Assembly (NCBI RefSeq): GCF_039545795.1
Contig: NZ_CP154260.1
Location: 4,097,001 to 4,161,000 of the forward strand
Source: Chitinophaga niabensis
Lineage (GTDB): Bacteria > Bacteroidota > Bacteroidia > Chitinophagales > Chitinophagaceae
Length of the DNA stretch: 64,000 bases
Reading direction: 5' to 3'
The position numbers were made by a program, and so were the translations under genes. Below, in pieces: positions 16,976 through 24,828 of the stretch; positions within the stretch are counted from its first letter, which is position 1; each line of letters begins with the position of its first letter. The notes under the pieces were generated by a model. That model was not told the DNA's origin, did not search any database, and saw nothing but the letters and a program-made list of their open reading frames with translations.

Positions 16976-17639
16976 TTTTGAGGGTTTGAATAGGGTTAAT
17001 ATTCAGTATCCATTTCCGCGCGGCATCCGGCCATTTTACGATGGGGATTCCACTTCCCTGTTTCCAGTCGTTTGCTTCGTAATGGTGGAAAAACCTGGCA
17101 GCTTCGGATTCCGGTTGCCCGAGGAGATGGAAGAAGGCAAGCACATCCTGCAAATTTTCAGGTTTTCTATTCTCATTTTGTTGATTATCGGGAGGGAGTG
17201 TGCCTCTCTCTTTGTTTAAACTGTTTATATTGTTTTTAATAGGGGGCACATTTGCCTCTGTGGATGGAGCATTTTTGCCAGTGTCTGCAGGCAGATCAGC
17301 CCCTGTCAGTGGAGCATTTTTGCCTGGTTTAATTTCTTCTATCGGGACCAGGGTAATTGAGCTGGCCTTTCCTTTGGTAGTTGATTTCGCATATTTTATA
17401 TACCCAAATTTGTCCAAATCAGCTACACATTTTCTGTAGGTATGGTGGGAGCCTATGTGAGAAATGCTTATCAGACCCGATCTGTTTATCTTAAATGATT
17501 TAGAAAAGAAGTTATCATTCCAGGTAATAAATAGGGCCAGATAAAGGCTGATATGGTTACCTGTTAAGCGTTTATCATTTTTAGATACCTTGATAAACCC
17601 ATTTAAGTGCTGAATATAGTTTGGTTGTTTTGTTACCAT
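16893..17639 (-). CDS. DnaD-like/helix-turn-helix protein with a repeat linker
   Basis: A 248 aa protein. Its N-terminal 110 residues (NYIQHLNGFIKV, NHISLYLALFITWN, then a winged-helix-like part to GYIKYAKS) match a widespread Bacteroidota HTH family found near replication-type genes. A disordered linker follows with a 15-residue repeat (GKNAPLT and GKNAPST). The C-terminal part (residues 160-215, VLAFFHLLGQPESEAARFF and WKQGSGIPIVKWPDAARKW) resembles the DnaD/YfdU-type C-terminal region. It is the first gene of a pair with a DnaC-like ATPase, an arrangement like DnaD-DnaC primosome loaders. Confidence 0.6.
   Translation of the reverse strand: MVTKQPNYIQHLNGFIKVSKNDKRLTGNHISLYLALFITWNDNFFSKSFKINRSGLISISHIGSHHTYRKCVADLDKFGYIKYAKSTTKGKASSITLVPIEEIKPGKNAPLTGADLPADTGKNAPSTEANVPPIKNNINSLNKERGTLPPDNQQNENRKPENLQDVLAFFHLLGQPESEAARFFHHYEANDWKQGSGIPIVKWPDAARKWILNINPIQTLKNGKRKQGTGTAPGTLHTNQNKSYSDPL
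17265..17324 (-). repeat. Tandem 15-nt direct repeat encoding a protein repeat
   Basis: TGGAGCATTTTTGCC occurs at 17265-17279 and 17310-17324, 45 bp apart. In the coding strand it gives two copies of GKNAP spaced 15 residues apart in the linker of the DnaD-like protein. A weaker third copy follows near 17241-17256. Confidence 0.7.
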
Positions 17640-17748
17640 GATGTTTTTTGATGGTTCAGTTATGAGAATAGGAATTTTACATCCTTGGGAAGGAATGCAA
17701 GTAGTGGGGCCGGTTGAGTTCTCGAATAAAATATAAGAGGATTAGGGA

Positions 17749-18216
17749 CTAGTTCAAAAGCATGAATACTTTACCCTGTTGAAAAGTGACAAAAGAAATG
17801 ATTTTCCCATCTTCTAATAAAAAATACCTTTTGAACTGTTTATCTTTTGAATAAGCCACAAAAGATTTCTTCTTTGTTTCTTCGTCTAAAAACATCTTCT
17901 GTAACGAAGAATCAGCTTCTAAATAAGGCCTAATAATTATCTCATCAAATTTAACCGTGCTCAACTCCATCGATAAATACGTCAGTGCAAACGAAATAAT
18001 TACTTTTCTTTCGGTTTTTGAAAATCGCGGAGATTCTTCGCTTCGGAAAAGAATATATTTATTAGATAGCGTATCAAAATTCCAATTAGGGGTTTGAATG
18101 GTCTTTAAGAAATCTCTAACAAGTCTTTCATTCTTTATTTCATTGACCTGAGAATAGGCTGAATTGTTAGAAAACATGGACAATGATAATATCAAGATAA
18201 AATAAATAGCTTTCAT
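17749..18216 (-). CDS. Small secreted protein, partner of the upstream lipoprotein
   Basis: A 155 aa protein when started at the Met before the signal peptide (AIYFILILSLSMFSNNSAYSQ); an in-frame Met 14 codons earlier (18258) would overlap the previous gene. The mature part is mixed alpha/beta with no known motif. It lies 22 bp after the stop of the lipoprotein with a papain-like C-terminal region. That layout would fit an effector with its periplasmic immunity protein, but the assignment rests on context only. Confidence 0.55.
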   Translation of the reverse strand: MKAIYFILILSLSMFSNNSAYSQVNEIKNERLVRDFLKTIQTPNWNFDTLSNKYILFRSEESPRFSKTERKVIISFALTYLSMELSTVKFDEIIIRPYLEADSSLQKMFLDEETKKKSFVAYSKDKQFKRYFLLEDGKIISFVTFQQGKVFMLLN

Positions 18217-18238
18217 AGAAACGTTGTTTATTTGATAT

Positions 18239-19603
18239 TTAATCGCAAGTTCCTCCATTAGCCGGGGAAATTCCTCTTTCTGTAATTGATCCTGGAATCT
18301 TCTTTAAATCTTGTCCAAAGCTGCCTGGATTCAATCCGTTACCAATACCCCATGTTCCAACTGTTCTATTAATATGCAACCCTACAGCATCAGATATATC
18401 CAAAACAAAGTTGGTGCAATTATATTTTTCTAAATCATATACAGGATTATAATTCCTAATTATTTCAAGAACACTCGCGAACTGCAATCCAGAAATGTCT
18501 ACAGTAAGTTTAATGTCATAACGCTCATTAGAATTATCTCCTAACTGACTAACTCCACTTTTATTAAAAAAAGGATCAACGCTACTTCGCGCATAAAAAC
18601 CAAGTGATCGTGTAATTAGATTACCATTAATAGTCTGCTGGATTGTTATGAAAGCATGTCCAGCCTTTTCTTTCATACTAAACTCCAGTGGTGTTCCTCC
18701 TATAGGCTGATCAGCATAAAATGTAATCTTTGCACGCCGTGAAGCTGAAAAGCAGTCTACGTATCGGTTTATATTTTCAATTGGTTTCTCCGGGGGCAAA
18801 ACCACAAACGCCTCCATCCCCTCCTCCACCTCCTCGCCCTCACAAGGAGTATTATTATACCCACCTCCACTCCCGCCATCCCCACTTAAATCCTCCCCCA
18901 CCTCTCCACCCCACCAGGCCTCCTCATACTCTCCCGCCGTCCAGATCACATCCGTAATGCAATCACTATGATAAGTGATATTGCTCACACAGTTCCCTTC
19001 CCCATCCCCAATACAGCTCACCCAGGAATAACAGGTAGTCACCTCAATAGTTCGCACATTCAGCTGAATTTTCCGGGAAGGATCTGCACTTCGGGCGGAA
19101 CGCAGGAAAGCCGCCTCCCTCCGGCTCATAGCACAGGGATCATCGATCCGTGCGAGTTCTGTACCAAACATCTTAAAGTTCAGGGCATTGATAACATTCG
19201 TCACAGACCGGGGACTTACGTCATAATGTCCAGGCCGCGATGCATCGTAGACTTTCAACCGCAACAGGGAATCCATTTCAAAAGCTATAAACCCTGAGAC
19301 CTCAGAGGCATTTGGAAGGGCCAGCGGAATGATGGCCACCAGGGTACTCCCCCGATGGCCGATCACGCCATTCATCCAAAACAAAAACCCCAACTTTGAA
19401 AGAGCCGAATTTATAACCGATCTATAATGCTTATTGTACCGGATACTATCAATTAAAGGGAAAAGCCGTACATCCGCAGACGGTGGTAGTTGTAAAAAGG
19501 AAAGATGTTCTTCAGGCTGATGTTCCGCTTTCGGAACTTTGTTACAGGAAAACAAAATGATAGTAACAAATAGAACTACCGGGGTAAAGTAGACGTTTTT
19601 CAT
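18239..19603 (-). CDS. Lipoprotein with a possible permuted papain-like domain
   Basis: A 454 aa protein with a lipobox (IILFSC20). Parts: an N-terminal surface-protein domain (about 40-215) with several cysteines; an acidic Gly-rich hinge (about 225-265, GDGGSGGGYN); and a C-terminal region with GH316AFITI followed by YNC396TNFVLDISDAVGL. A His before the Cys in these contexts is the arrangement of permuted NlpC/P60 or LRAT-like papain folds, which often act as amidases or acyl-transfer enzymes. This suggests an anchored enzyme or toxin domain. The catalytic call is inference from the two motifs. Confidence 0.55.
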   Translation of the reverse strand: MKNVYFTPVVLFVTIILFSCNKVPKAEHQPEEHLSFLQLPPSADVRLFPLIDSIRYNKHYRSVINSALSKLGFLFWMNGVIGHRGSTLVAIIPLALPNASEVSGFIAFEMDSLLRLKVYDASRPGHYDVSPRSVTNVINALNFKMFGTELARIDDPCAMSRREAAFLRSARSADPSRKIQLNVRTIEVTTCYSWVSCIGDGEGNCVSNITYHSDCITDVIWTAGEYEEAWWGGEVGEDLSGDGGSGGGYNNTPCEGEEVEEGMEAFVVLPPEKPIENINRYVDCFSASRRAKITFYADQPIGGTPLEFSMKEKAGHAFITIQQTINGNLITRSLGFYARSSVDPFFNKSGVSQLGDNSNERYDIKLTVDISGLQFASVLEIIRNYNPVYDLEKYNCTNFVLDISDAVGLHINRTVGTWGIGNGLNPGSFGQDLKKIPGSITERGISPANGGTCD

Positions 19604-19659
19604 GCAGGGAAATGATTATTTTCAGGATCAAAATTAAACCAGCTTCTATATTCAAAAAT

Positions 19660-19673
19660 GGGGCATTTGCCCC
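19660..19673 (-). terminator. Short GC-rich hairpin after the Crp/Fnr-like genes
   Basis: GGGGC-ATTT-GCCCC lies 4 bp after the stop of the gene ending at 19678. Read on the minus strand it is followed by ATTTTT, so it works as an intrinsic terminator. As a perfect palindrome in front of the lipoprotein gene it could also be an operator. Confidence 0.6.
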
Positions 19674-19677
19674 AAAA

Positions 19678-20256
19678 TCAGAGTTTTTGCCTGATCCTGA
19701 AAAGTGTTTTCCGGTCAATGCCCAGATAAGAAGCGATATCCTCTTCTCTTGCTATATCAAGAATACCCGGATTGTCCTTCATTAATTTCTCCAGGTTCAC
19801 CTCAGGGGTTTTACCTTTCATCTCTTCACGTTCCTCCGCCAGCTTATAGTAATACAACACAGCTTTACTGTCAATTTCTCTGAAATCCGGGAAGTTCTCA
19901 ATCAGCCAGGCGTAATTATCATATGATAATTCAACGGTGATCATATCATCAAGTGCTTTGATCCAACCATTGCTGAGTTTTTGCTCATGAAAGCTTTCCG
20001 GTCTGATAATTATTTTCCCTGGCCCCATGAACCATTGAACCAAATACTTATCATCAATTTTCTTATACCCTTTTACATAACCTGAATAGGAAAAATAACA
20101 ATATCTGCAAACAACCCCGGATTCTTCGATCACATCATTTTTCCAGAAACGCCTGATGCTGGTTACGCCAAGGATAGCCAGTTTCAACTCCTCACTTAAC
20201 GTCCCAAAGTATGAGAGTGCCTTAAACATGGTATCATAAACTAAATCTCTGTCCAT
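19678..20256 (-). CDS. Crp/Fnr-family transcription regulator
   Basis: A 192 aa regulator of the Crp/Fnr superfamily. The N-terminal barrel spans about residues 15-120 (FWKNDVIEESG, VQWFMGPGKIII), then the dimer helix, and the C-terminal helix-turn-helix is in EEDIASYLGIDRKTLFRIRQKL. The cyclic-nucleotide phosphate-binding motif is not recognisable, so it probably does not bind cAMP. Such proteins in Bacteroidota respond to unknown ligands. Its start is 7 bp after the stop of another Crp/Fnr-like gene, so the two are co-transcribed. A shortened homologue lies at 13722-14231. Confidence 0.8.
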   Translation of the reverse strand: MDRDLVYDTMFKALSYFGTLSEELKLAILGVTSIRRFWKNDVIEESGVVCRYCYFSYSGYVKGYKKIDDKYLVQWFMGPGKIIIRPESFHEQKLSNGWIKALDDMITVELSYDNYAWLIENFPDFREIDSKAVLYYYKLAEEREEMKGKTPEVNLEKLMKDNPGILDIAREEDIASYLGIDRKTLFRIRQKL

Positions 20257-20263
20257 AATTATA

Positions 20264-20893
20264 TCAATACCGGGTCAAAAAATCAATACGATTGTTTTTC
20301 TGCAACTCCTTCAGCCGTTTTTCCGTAACCCCAATGCAATGTTTAAGATAAACACCCGGGATCCGCTCCAGCTTAAAACCATGGACCTCCTGGATCCATT
20401 CATATCTGTCTCTGTCATTAGTTAATACACAATTACTGATCTTCTTTATCTTTATAGAATACGCATGTATTAATACCATATAAAGCAGGTCGAAGCCTTT
20501 GCAGTGTGTCTTAAGCCATAGATAGTCCTCATGACTAAGACTAAACGCCAGTGTATCCTCCAGCGCAACCAGGCTATACTCATTCGGCATTCTTTTTTCC
20601 TCGCCAAAACTGAATTTATCTACTGTAAAGGCATAGTCATGTTCGGCCCTGACCCATTTGATCTTTTCCGGTTTCAGTTCCTGGCCTTCATAACACATCA
20701 CCAGTCCTTTGATAATAAAATAAGAATGCGTGGATAAGCTACCTGCCTTGATAAAAACATCATTCATTTTAAACTGAACCATATTGGTTCTGTCCATGAA
20801 TTTTTTCCAATCGATATAAGACAGTCTTTTGCACGTGCATAATCTTCTGTACAATGCAGCATATGCTTCTTCTTCTGAAGGAATGTTCTCCAT
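20264..20893 (-). CDS. Crp/Fnr-like regulator, divergent type
   Basis: A 209 aa protein with a cyclic-nucleotide-binding-like barrel (FKMNDVFIKAGSLSTHSYFIIKGLV, residues about 37-65) and a C-terminal segment (RIPGVYLKHCIGVTEKRLKEL) in the place of the recognition helix. The helix-turn-helix is weaker than in its downstream neighbour. It is first in a two-gene operon of unlike Crp/Fnr paralogues, which might act as a heterodimer. A truncated homologue lies at 13269-13640. Confidence 0.75.
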   Translation of the reverse strand: MENIPSEEEAYAALYRRLCTCKRLSYIDWKKFMDRTNMVQFKMNDVFIKAGSLSTHSYFIIKGLVMCYEGQELKPEKIKWVRAEHDYAFTVDKFSFGEEKRMPNEYSLVALEDTLAFSLSHEDYLWLKTHCKGFDLLYMVLIHAYSIKIKKISNCVLTNDRDRYEWIQEVHGFKLERIPGVYLKHCIGVTEKRLKELQKNNRIDFLTRY

Positions 20894-21086
20894 AAAAACC
20901 AGGTTTAAAATTATTGTTGTACGCTCTCCCCTGCTATGGGTTTAATTTTTGGTTAAGACGATTTTGGTGTTAAAAAAGAGGTCAAATTTATTTGTGCAAA
21001 AATGGGGCTTAGGGTTCTTAAATAGGGCCCGAATTTAGGAAAATTTCAATATTCAGCAAATATTTCTGGTGCTAACCTTCTTTACT

Positions 21087-21542
21087 TTATTCAAGTTCAT
21101 ACCGCATCTCCGTCAGGATCTGTTTGAACCCCGCCTTCTCATACGCCCTTACTGCAGCATTATTCTCTGTATAAACTTCCAGTCTCACTTCTTTCACGCC
21201 CTTCGATTTTATCCAGGCCTTAAGCCCCTCAATCAACTGTTGATTCAGTCCCTGCCCCCTATACTCAGGCAGCACAAACATAAATCCAAGATGAGCATAC
21301 GCCGCATATCGCAGATAAGATTTTGCAGGCCTGATCTGCGCATAACCACAGCCAATCAGCTTACCATCCACCTCCAGCACCAGCAGTTCAGAGTCATCCC
21401 GTTCAATCAATTCTTTCAGGTCATAGTAGATAAGATCACCTTCCTGCAGGGTAACATCAAATGGTCTTTCGGCATTCACCAGCAGCTGCAGGAATTCAGC
21501 GAGTACAGGAAGGTCATTGAGAGAAGCGCGTCTTGTATTCAT
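21087..21542 (-). CDS. GNAT-family N-acetyltransferase
   Basis: A 151 aa acetyltransferase of the GNAT fold, using acetyl-CoA to modify an amino group. The coenzyme-binding motif A is in FVLPEYRGQGLNQQLI (residues about 92-107), preceded by beta strand GCGYAQIRP and followed by VRLEVYTENNAAVRAYEKAGF, the usual motif B. The length is complete. It is divergent from the AraC-like gene with only 30 bp between the two start codons, so their promoters overlap. The substrate is unknown. Confidence 0.9.
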   Translation of the reverse strand: MNTRRASLNDLPVLAEFLQLLVNAERPFDVTLQEGDLIYYDLKELIERDDSELLVLEVDGKLIGCGYAQIRPAKSYLRYAAYAHLGFMFVLPEYRGQGLNQQLIEGLKAWIKSKGVKEVRLEVYTENNAAVRAYEKAGFKQILTEMRYELE

Positions 21543-21572
21543 AAAACAAAATTACAACGTAACTTGTAAACC

Positions 21573-22322
21573 ATGAACAATAACTTCCATTACAAATTCA
21601 TAGAACCGGATAAATCCCTGGCTGACTTTGTAGAAAGCATCGGCATGTTTCATAACCCCACAGATGAAGCAAAAGAAGTTGTTGTAATCCCTGATGGCAG
21701 AATCGATCTGTTTTTCACACAATCTCTCACGGAACCTTTCCATGTTTTACTCATGGGCCTGGAAACCGAACCCGAACAAAGAAGTGTTCCACCGAAAACA
21801 CTCACTTTCTCCATCAGCTTTAAACCCCTCGCCGTTGAATACATCCTACCCACCCCTATCGCCGGTTTCCTGAATAGCGCCAAAGATCTACCCAATGATT
21901 TTTGGGGTTTCACTGCGGATGATCTGAAGGACTTTGACGCATTCTATAAGAAAGCTCACCAAAAGATCGCAGCACCCAAAGAGATCGATGAACGAAAACG
22001 TAAACTTTTCGATCTCATCTATTCAAGCAACGGTGAAATGAGCATAAAGGAACTCTCTGAAAAGGTTTTCTGGAGCAGCAGGCAGATAAACCGCTATTTC
22101 AACCAGCAATTCGGCCTTTCTTTAAAAGCATTCTGTAAGATCCTGCGTTTCAGGGCATCACTGGAACATATTGCACAGGGAAAACTCTTCCCTGAACTTA
22201 ACTTCGCAGACCAAAACCATTTCATCAAAGAAATAAAGAAATTTTCCGGCGTAGTACCCAAAGAACTCTTCAAAAACCAAAACGACCGATTTGTACTATT
22301 ATCCGTTCTGAAGCAAAAGTAG
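21573..22322 (+). CDS. AraC-family regulator with a DUF6597-type sensor domain
   Basis: A 249 aa transcription factor. The N-terminal domain (to about residue 130, with VVVIPDGRIDLFF and FSISFKPLAVEYIL) is the DUF6597 type, and the C-terminal AraC helix-turn-helix pair spans about 145-235 (IKELSEKVFWSSRQINRYFNQQ). The second helix-turn-helix is shorter than usual (LNFADQNHFIKEIKKFSGVVP). It ends 9 bp before the FAD monooxygenase gene and is probably co-transcribed with it, so local control of that enzyme is likely. Confidence 0.88.
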   Translation: MNNNFHYKFIEPDKSLADFVESIGMFHNPTDEAKEVVVIPDGRIDLFFTQSLTEPFHVLLMGLETEPEQRSVPPKTLTFSISFKPLAVEYILPTPIAGFLNSAKDLPNDFWGFTADDLKDFDAFYKKAHQKIAAPKEIDERKRKLFDLIYSSNGEMSIKELSEKVFWSSRQINRYFNQQFGLSLKAFCKILRFRASLEHIAQGKLFPELNFADQNHFIKEIKKFSGVVPKELFKNQNDRFVLLSVLKQK

Positions 22323-22331
22323 CTTTGCACC

Positions 22332-23471
22332 ATGTTATTACAGAATAAAGAGATCGCCATCGTTGGCGGTGGCCCGGGTGGGCTCACATTAGCCAGGCTT
22401 TTACAGCTTAAAGGTGCAAACATAAAAGTTTATGAACGTGACCTGAACAAAGATGCCCGTGTACAGGGTTCTCCGCTGGACCTGCATGATGAGTCCGGAC
22501 TGGCGGCCATCACTAAAGCAGGGCTACTGGATGAGTTTAAGAAGAATTACATGCCTGGTGCAGACAGGCTAACGATCACCAATGAACTGGGAGAGATCTT
22601 CCACAGCGATCACGAAACCAAACCAGCAGAAAATTTCGGCCATCAGCATTTCCGCCCTGAAATAGATCGGGGTGCCTTAAGAAAGATCTTATTAGCATCC
22701 CTGCAGCCAGGAACCGTAGTTTGGAATCACCACTTTCTTTCCATGGAACCGCAAAAAGAAGGTTGGCTACTCCATTTCAAAAACGGCACAACCGCCTGCG
22801 CAGATCTTGTGATCGCCGCGGATGGCGCCAATTCTAAGATCCGCCCGTACATCACAGATATCAAGCTTTTCTACTCGGGAATTACCATGCTGGAGGGCAT
22901 CGTAGTGAACAACATCCCGCAGATCAAATCATTGCTCAGAGGAGGCAAGGTCATGGCTTTTGGAAACAAAAAGGATATTTTAATGGGACAAAAAGGCAAC
23001 GGGGAGATAGGTTTTTACGCAAGCTTCAAAGCAGCCGAAAACTGGGCAAAAAATAACGGCCTGGATTACACGGATAATGCTCAAATGCTCACCTGGTTCA
23101 AAAGAGAGTATGCCGAATGGAGCAGCATCTGGTACGAATTGTTTGAAAACGCAGCAGCACCTTTTATCCCAAGACCCATATACTGCATGCCCTTAGATCA
23201 AACCTGGCAATCCCTGCCCAACCTAACCATGCTGGGCGATGCCGCGCATGTAATGCCGCCCTTTGCAGGAGAAGGGGTGAACATGGCCATGCTGGATGCC
23301 CTGGAACTGAGTGAATGTTTAACCTCCGGAGAACCGGAACCTATAGCTAAATATGAAACCAATATGCGAAAAAGGGCGGCCGTTATGGCAAAAGAGTCCC
23401 TGGAAAACGGGGAACGTATGCATGCTGAAGACGCCTTAAATACCATGTTGCGCTTTTTTGAGGCACATTAA
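22332..23471 (+). CDS. TetX-family FAD-dependent monooxygenase
   Basis: A 379 aa class A flavoprotein hydroxylase, close in length and text to TetX. The FAD motifs are GGGPGG (residues 12-17), R117 in RGALR and GDAAHVMPPFAGEGVN (302-317). LDLHDESGLAAITKAGLL also follows TetX closely. In my alignment from memory, residues that contact tetracycline in TetX are changed: Gln192 to Glu, Arg213 to Lys, His234 to Gly. So it may oxidise some other small molecule. TAGCTTTG at 22320-22327, 4 bp before the start, could be a -7 box, giving a nearly leaderless message besides read-through from the AraC gene. Confidence 0.85.
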   Translation: MLLQNKEIAIVGGGPGGLTLARLLQLKGANIKVYERDLNKDARVQGSPLDLHDESGLAAITKAGLLDEFKKNYMPGADRLTITNELGEIFHSDHETKPAENFGHQHFRPEIDRGALRKILLASLQPGTVVWNHHFLSMEPQKEGWLLHFKNGTTACADLVIAADGANSKIRPYITDIKLFYSGITMLEGIVVNNIPQIKSLLRGGKVMAFGNKKDILMGQKGNGEIGFYASFKAAENWAKNNGLDYTDNAQMLTWFKREYAEWSSIWYELFENAAAPFIPRPIYCMPLDQTWQSLPNLTMLGDAAHVMPPFAGEGVNMAMLDALELSECLTSGEPEPIAKYETNMRKRAAVMAKESLENGERMHAEDALNTMLRFFEAH

Positions 23472-23525
23472 TATACTTGCATAAATAATTTTTACTATTT
23501 TAGTCAGAATCTACAATCTACGTTT

Positions 23526-24755
23526 ATGACTAACGATGTTAACAAAAGCGCACTTTTCAATGGTAGTTGTTTTGCCCTCATCACAACTGCCTTCACCTTT
23601 GCCATCAGGGCAGGTATCCTGCCTCAGCTCGGCCAGCAGTTCAATCTGACAGCCGAAGAACTGGGTTTCATCAATTCCATGTGGTTCCTGGGCTTCCCCA
23701 TTTCCATGATCATTGGTGGATTGGTATACCACAGCTTTGGCCCCAGGAATATCATGCGGGTGGCATTTGTGGCCCATACCTTAGGAATTATACTCACTAT
23801 TTATGCCACTGGTTATACCGGTCTTCTTATTTCCACGCTGTTTATCGGCTTCGGGAATGGATGTACCGAGGCAGCCTGTAACCCTATGATCGCAGATCTC
23901 TGGTCCGGTGTGAAAATGAACAAAATGCTGAACAGGTTCCATATGTGGTTCCCCGGAGGTATCGTAATCGGCAGCCTGATCTCCAAATTCATGACGGACG
24001 CCAATTTAAGCTGGCAGCTGCAGATGTGGGTACTCATGATCCCCACTGTCATATATGCTTTCCTGTTTTATGGCAAAACTTTCCCTAAAGCACAGGTAGA
24101 AGGCGCTGCTTCATTGTCCGAGAACCTCAAAGCCATGGTATCTCCCCTGTATATATTCCTGTTTTGCTGCATGGCACTTACGGCGATAACAGAATTCGGT
24201 CCCCAGCAATGGGTAGGTCTTATTATGGCCAGCAGCGGTGCCAGCCCAATGCTCATTCTGGCATTGGTTACCGGTTTAATGGCTGTGGGCAGATATTTTG
24301 CAGGCCCCGCTGTAGCAAAACTGGGACAAACAGGCGTACTGCTGGGTTCCGCTATTTTTGCCACTATCGGCATTTACCTGTTCAGTACTGTAACTGGCCC
24401 GCTGGTATACCTGGCGGCAATATGTTTTGCAATAGGCGTTTGTTATTTCTGGCCAACCATGGTTGGAGCGGTAGCACAGAGAGTTCCCCTTAGCGGAGCT
24501 TTAGGTATGTCCATCATTGGAGGAGTAGGCATGTTCTCTACCTCCATCTTCCAGCCGATCATCGGCAGATGGATCGATAAGGCCACTGCCGAAAGTGCAG
24601 CAAAAGGATTGACCGGAGATGCATTAACACTCGCTGCAGGACAGGAAACACTGGCAAAGATCACTATATTCCCTGCTATACTGATTGTACTGTTCATTGT
24701 ACTATTTATCTGGCAGCGAAAAAATAAAACAGAAGGTGCAGTAGCCGGTCATTAA
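23526..24755 (+). CDS. MFS transporter, sugar/NHS-like
   Basis: A 409 aa carrier with twelve predicted membrane helices and the central loop typical of the major facilitator superfamily. The GGLVYHSFGPRNIMR loop between helices 2 and 3 is a variant of the MFS A-motif, and FGNGCTEAACNPMIADLWS is typical of the Bacteroidota sugar-type MFS group (FHS-like). It follows the FAD monooxygenase by 54 bp on the same strand and is followed by a strong terminator, so the two may be one unit. The substrate is not deducible. Confidence 0.88.
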   Translation: MTNDVNKSALFNGSCFALITTAFTFAIRAGILPQLGQQFNLTAEELGFINSMWFLGFPISMIIGGLVYHSFGPRNIMRVAFVAHTLGIILTIYATGYTGLLISTLFIGFGNGCTEAACNPMIADLWSGVKMNKMLNRFHMWFPGGIVIGSLISKFMTDANLSWQLQMWVLMIPTVIYAFLFYGKTFPKAQVEGAASLSENLKAMVSPLYIFLFCCMALTAITEFGPQQWVGLIMASSGASPMLILALVTGLMAVGRYFAGPAVAKLGQTGVLLGSAIFATIGIYLFSTVTGPLVYLAAICFAIGVCYFWPTMVGAVAQRVPLSGALGMSIIGGVGMFSTSIFQPIIGRWIDKATAESAAKGLTGDALTLAAGQETLAKITIFPAILIVLFIVLFIWQRKNKTEGAVAGH

Positions 24756-24776
24756 TACCAAAAGCCACGCATCAAA

Positions 24777-24811
24777 AAAAATAAACCCGCTCCCTGAGTG
24801 GGTTTATTTTT
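24777..24811 (+). terminator. Intrinsic terminator after the MFS gene
   Basis: AAAAATAAACCC (24777-24788) pairs with GGGTTTATTTTT (24800-24811), with CTC/GAG continuing the stem inside, followed by T and A. A long near-perfect stem 22 bp after the stop. Confidence 0.92.
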
Positions 24812-24828
24812 ATCACAAAACTGAAACC

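Noticed and set aside
18730..18957. Pro/His-rich plus-strand frame
   Set aside because: It is the complement of the acidic Gly-rich hinge of the lipoprotein gene; its composition is explained by that.
19660..19673. GGGGCATTTGCCCC as a copy of the GGGACATTT operator block
   Set aside because: The resemblance is partial, and the position right after a stop with a following T-run fits a terminator better.
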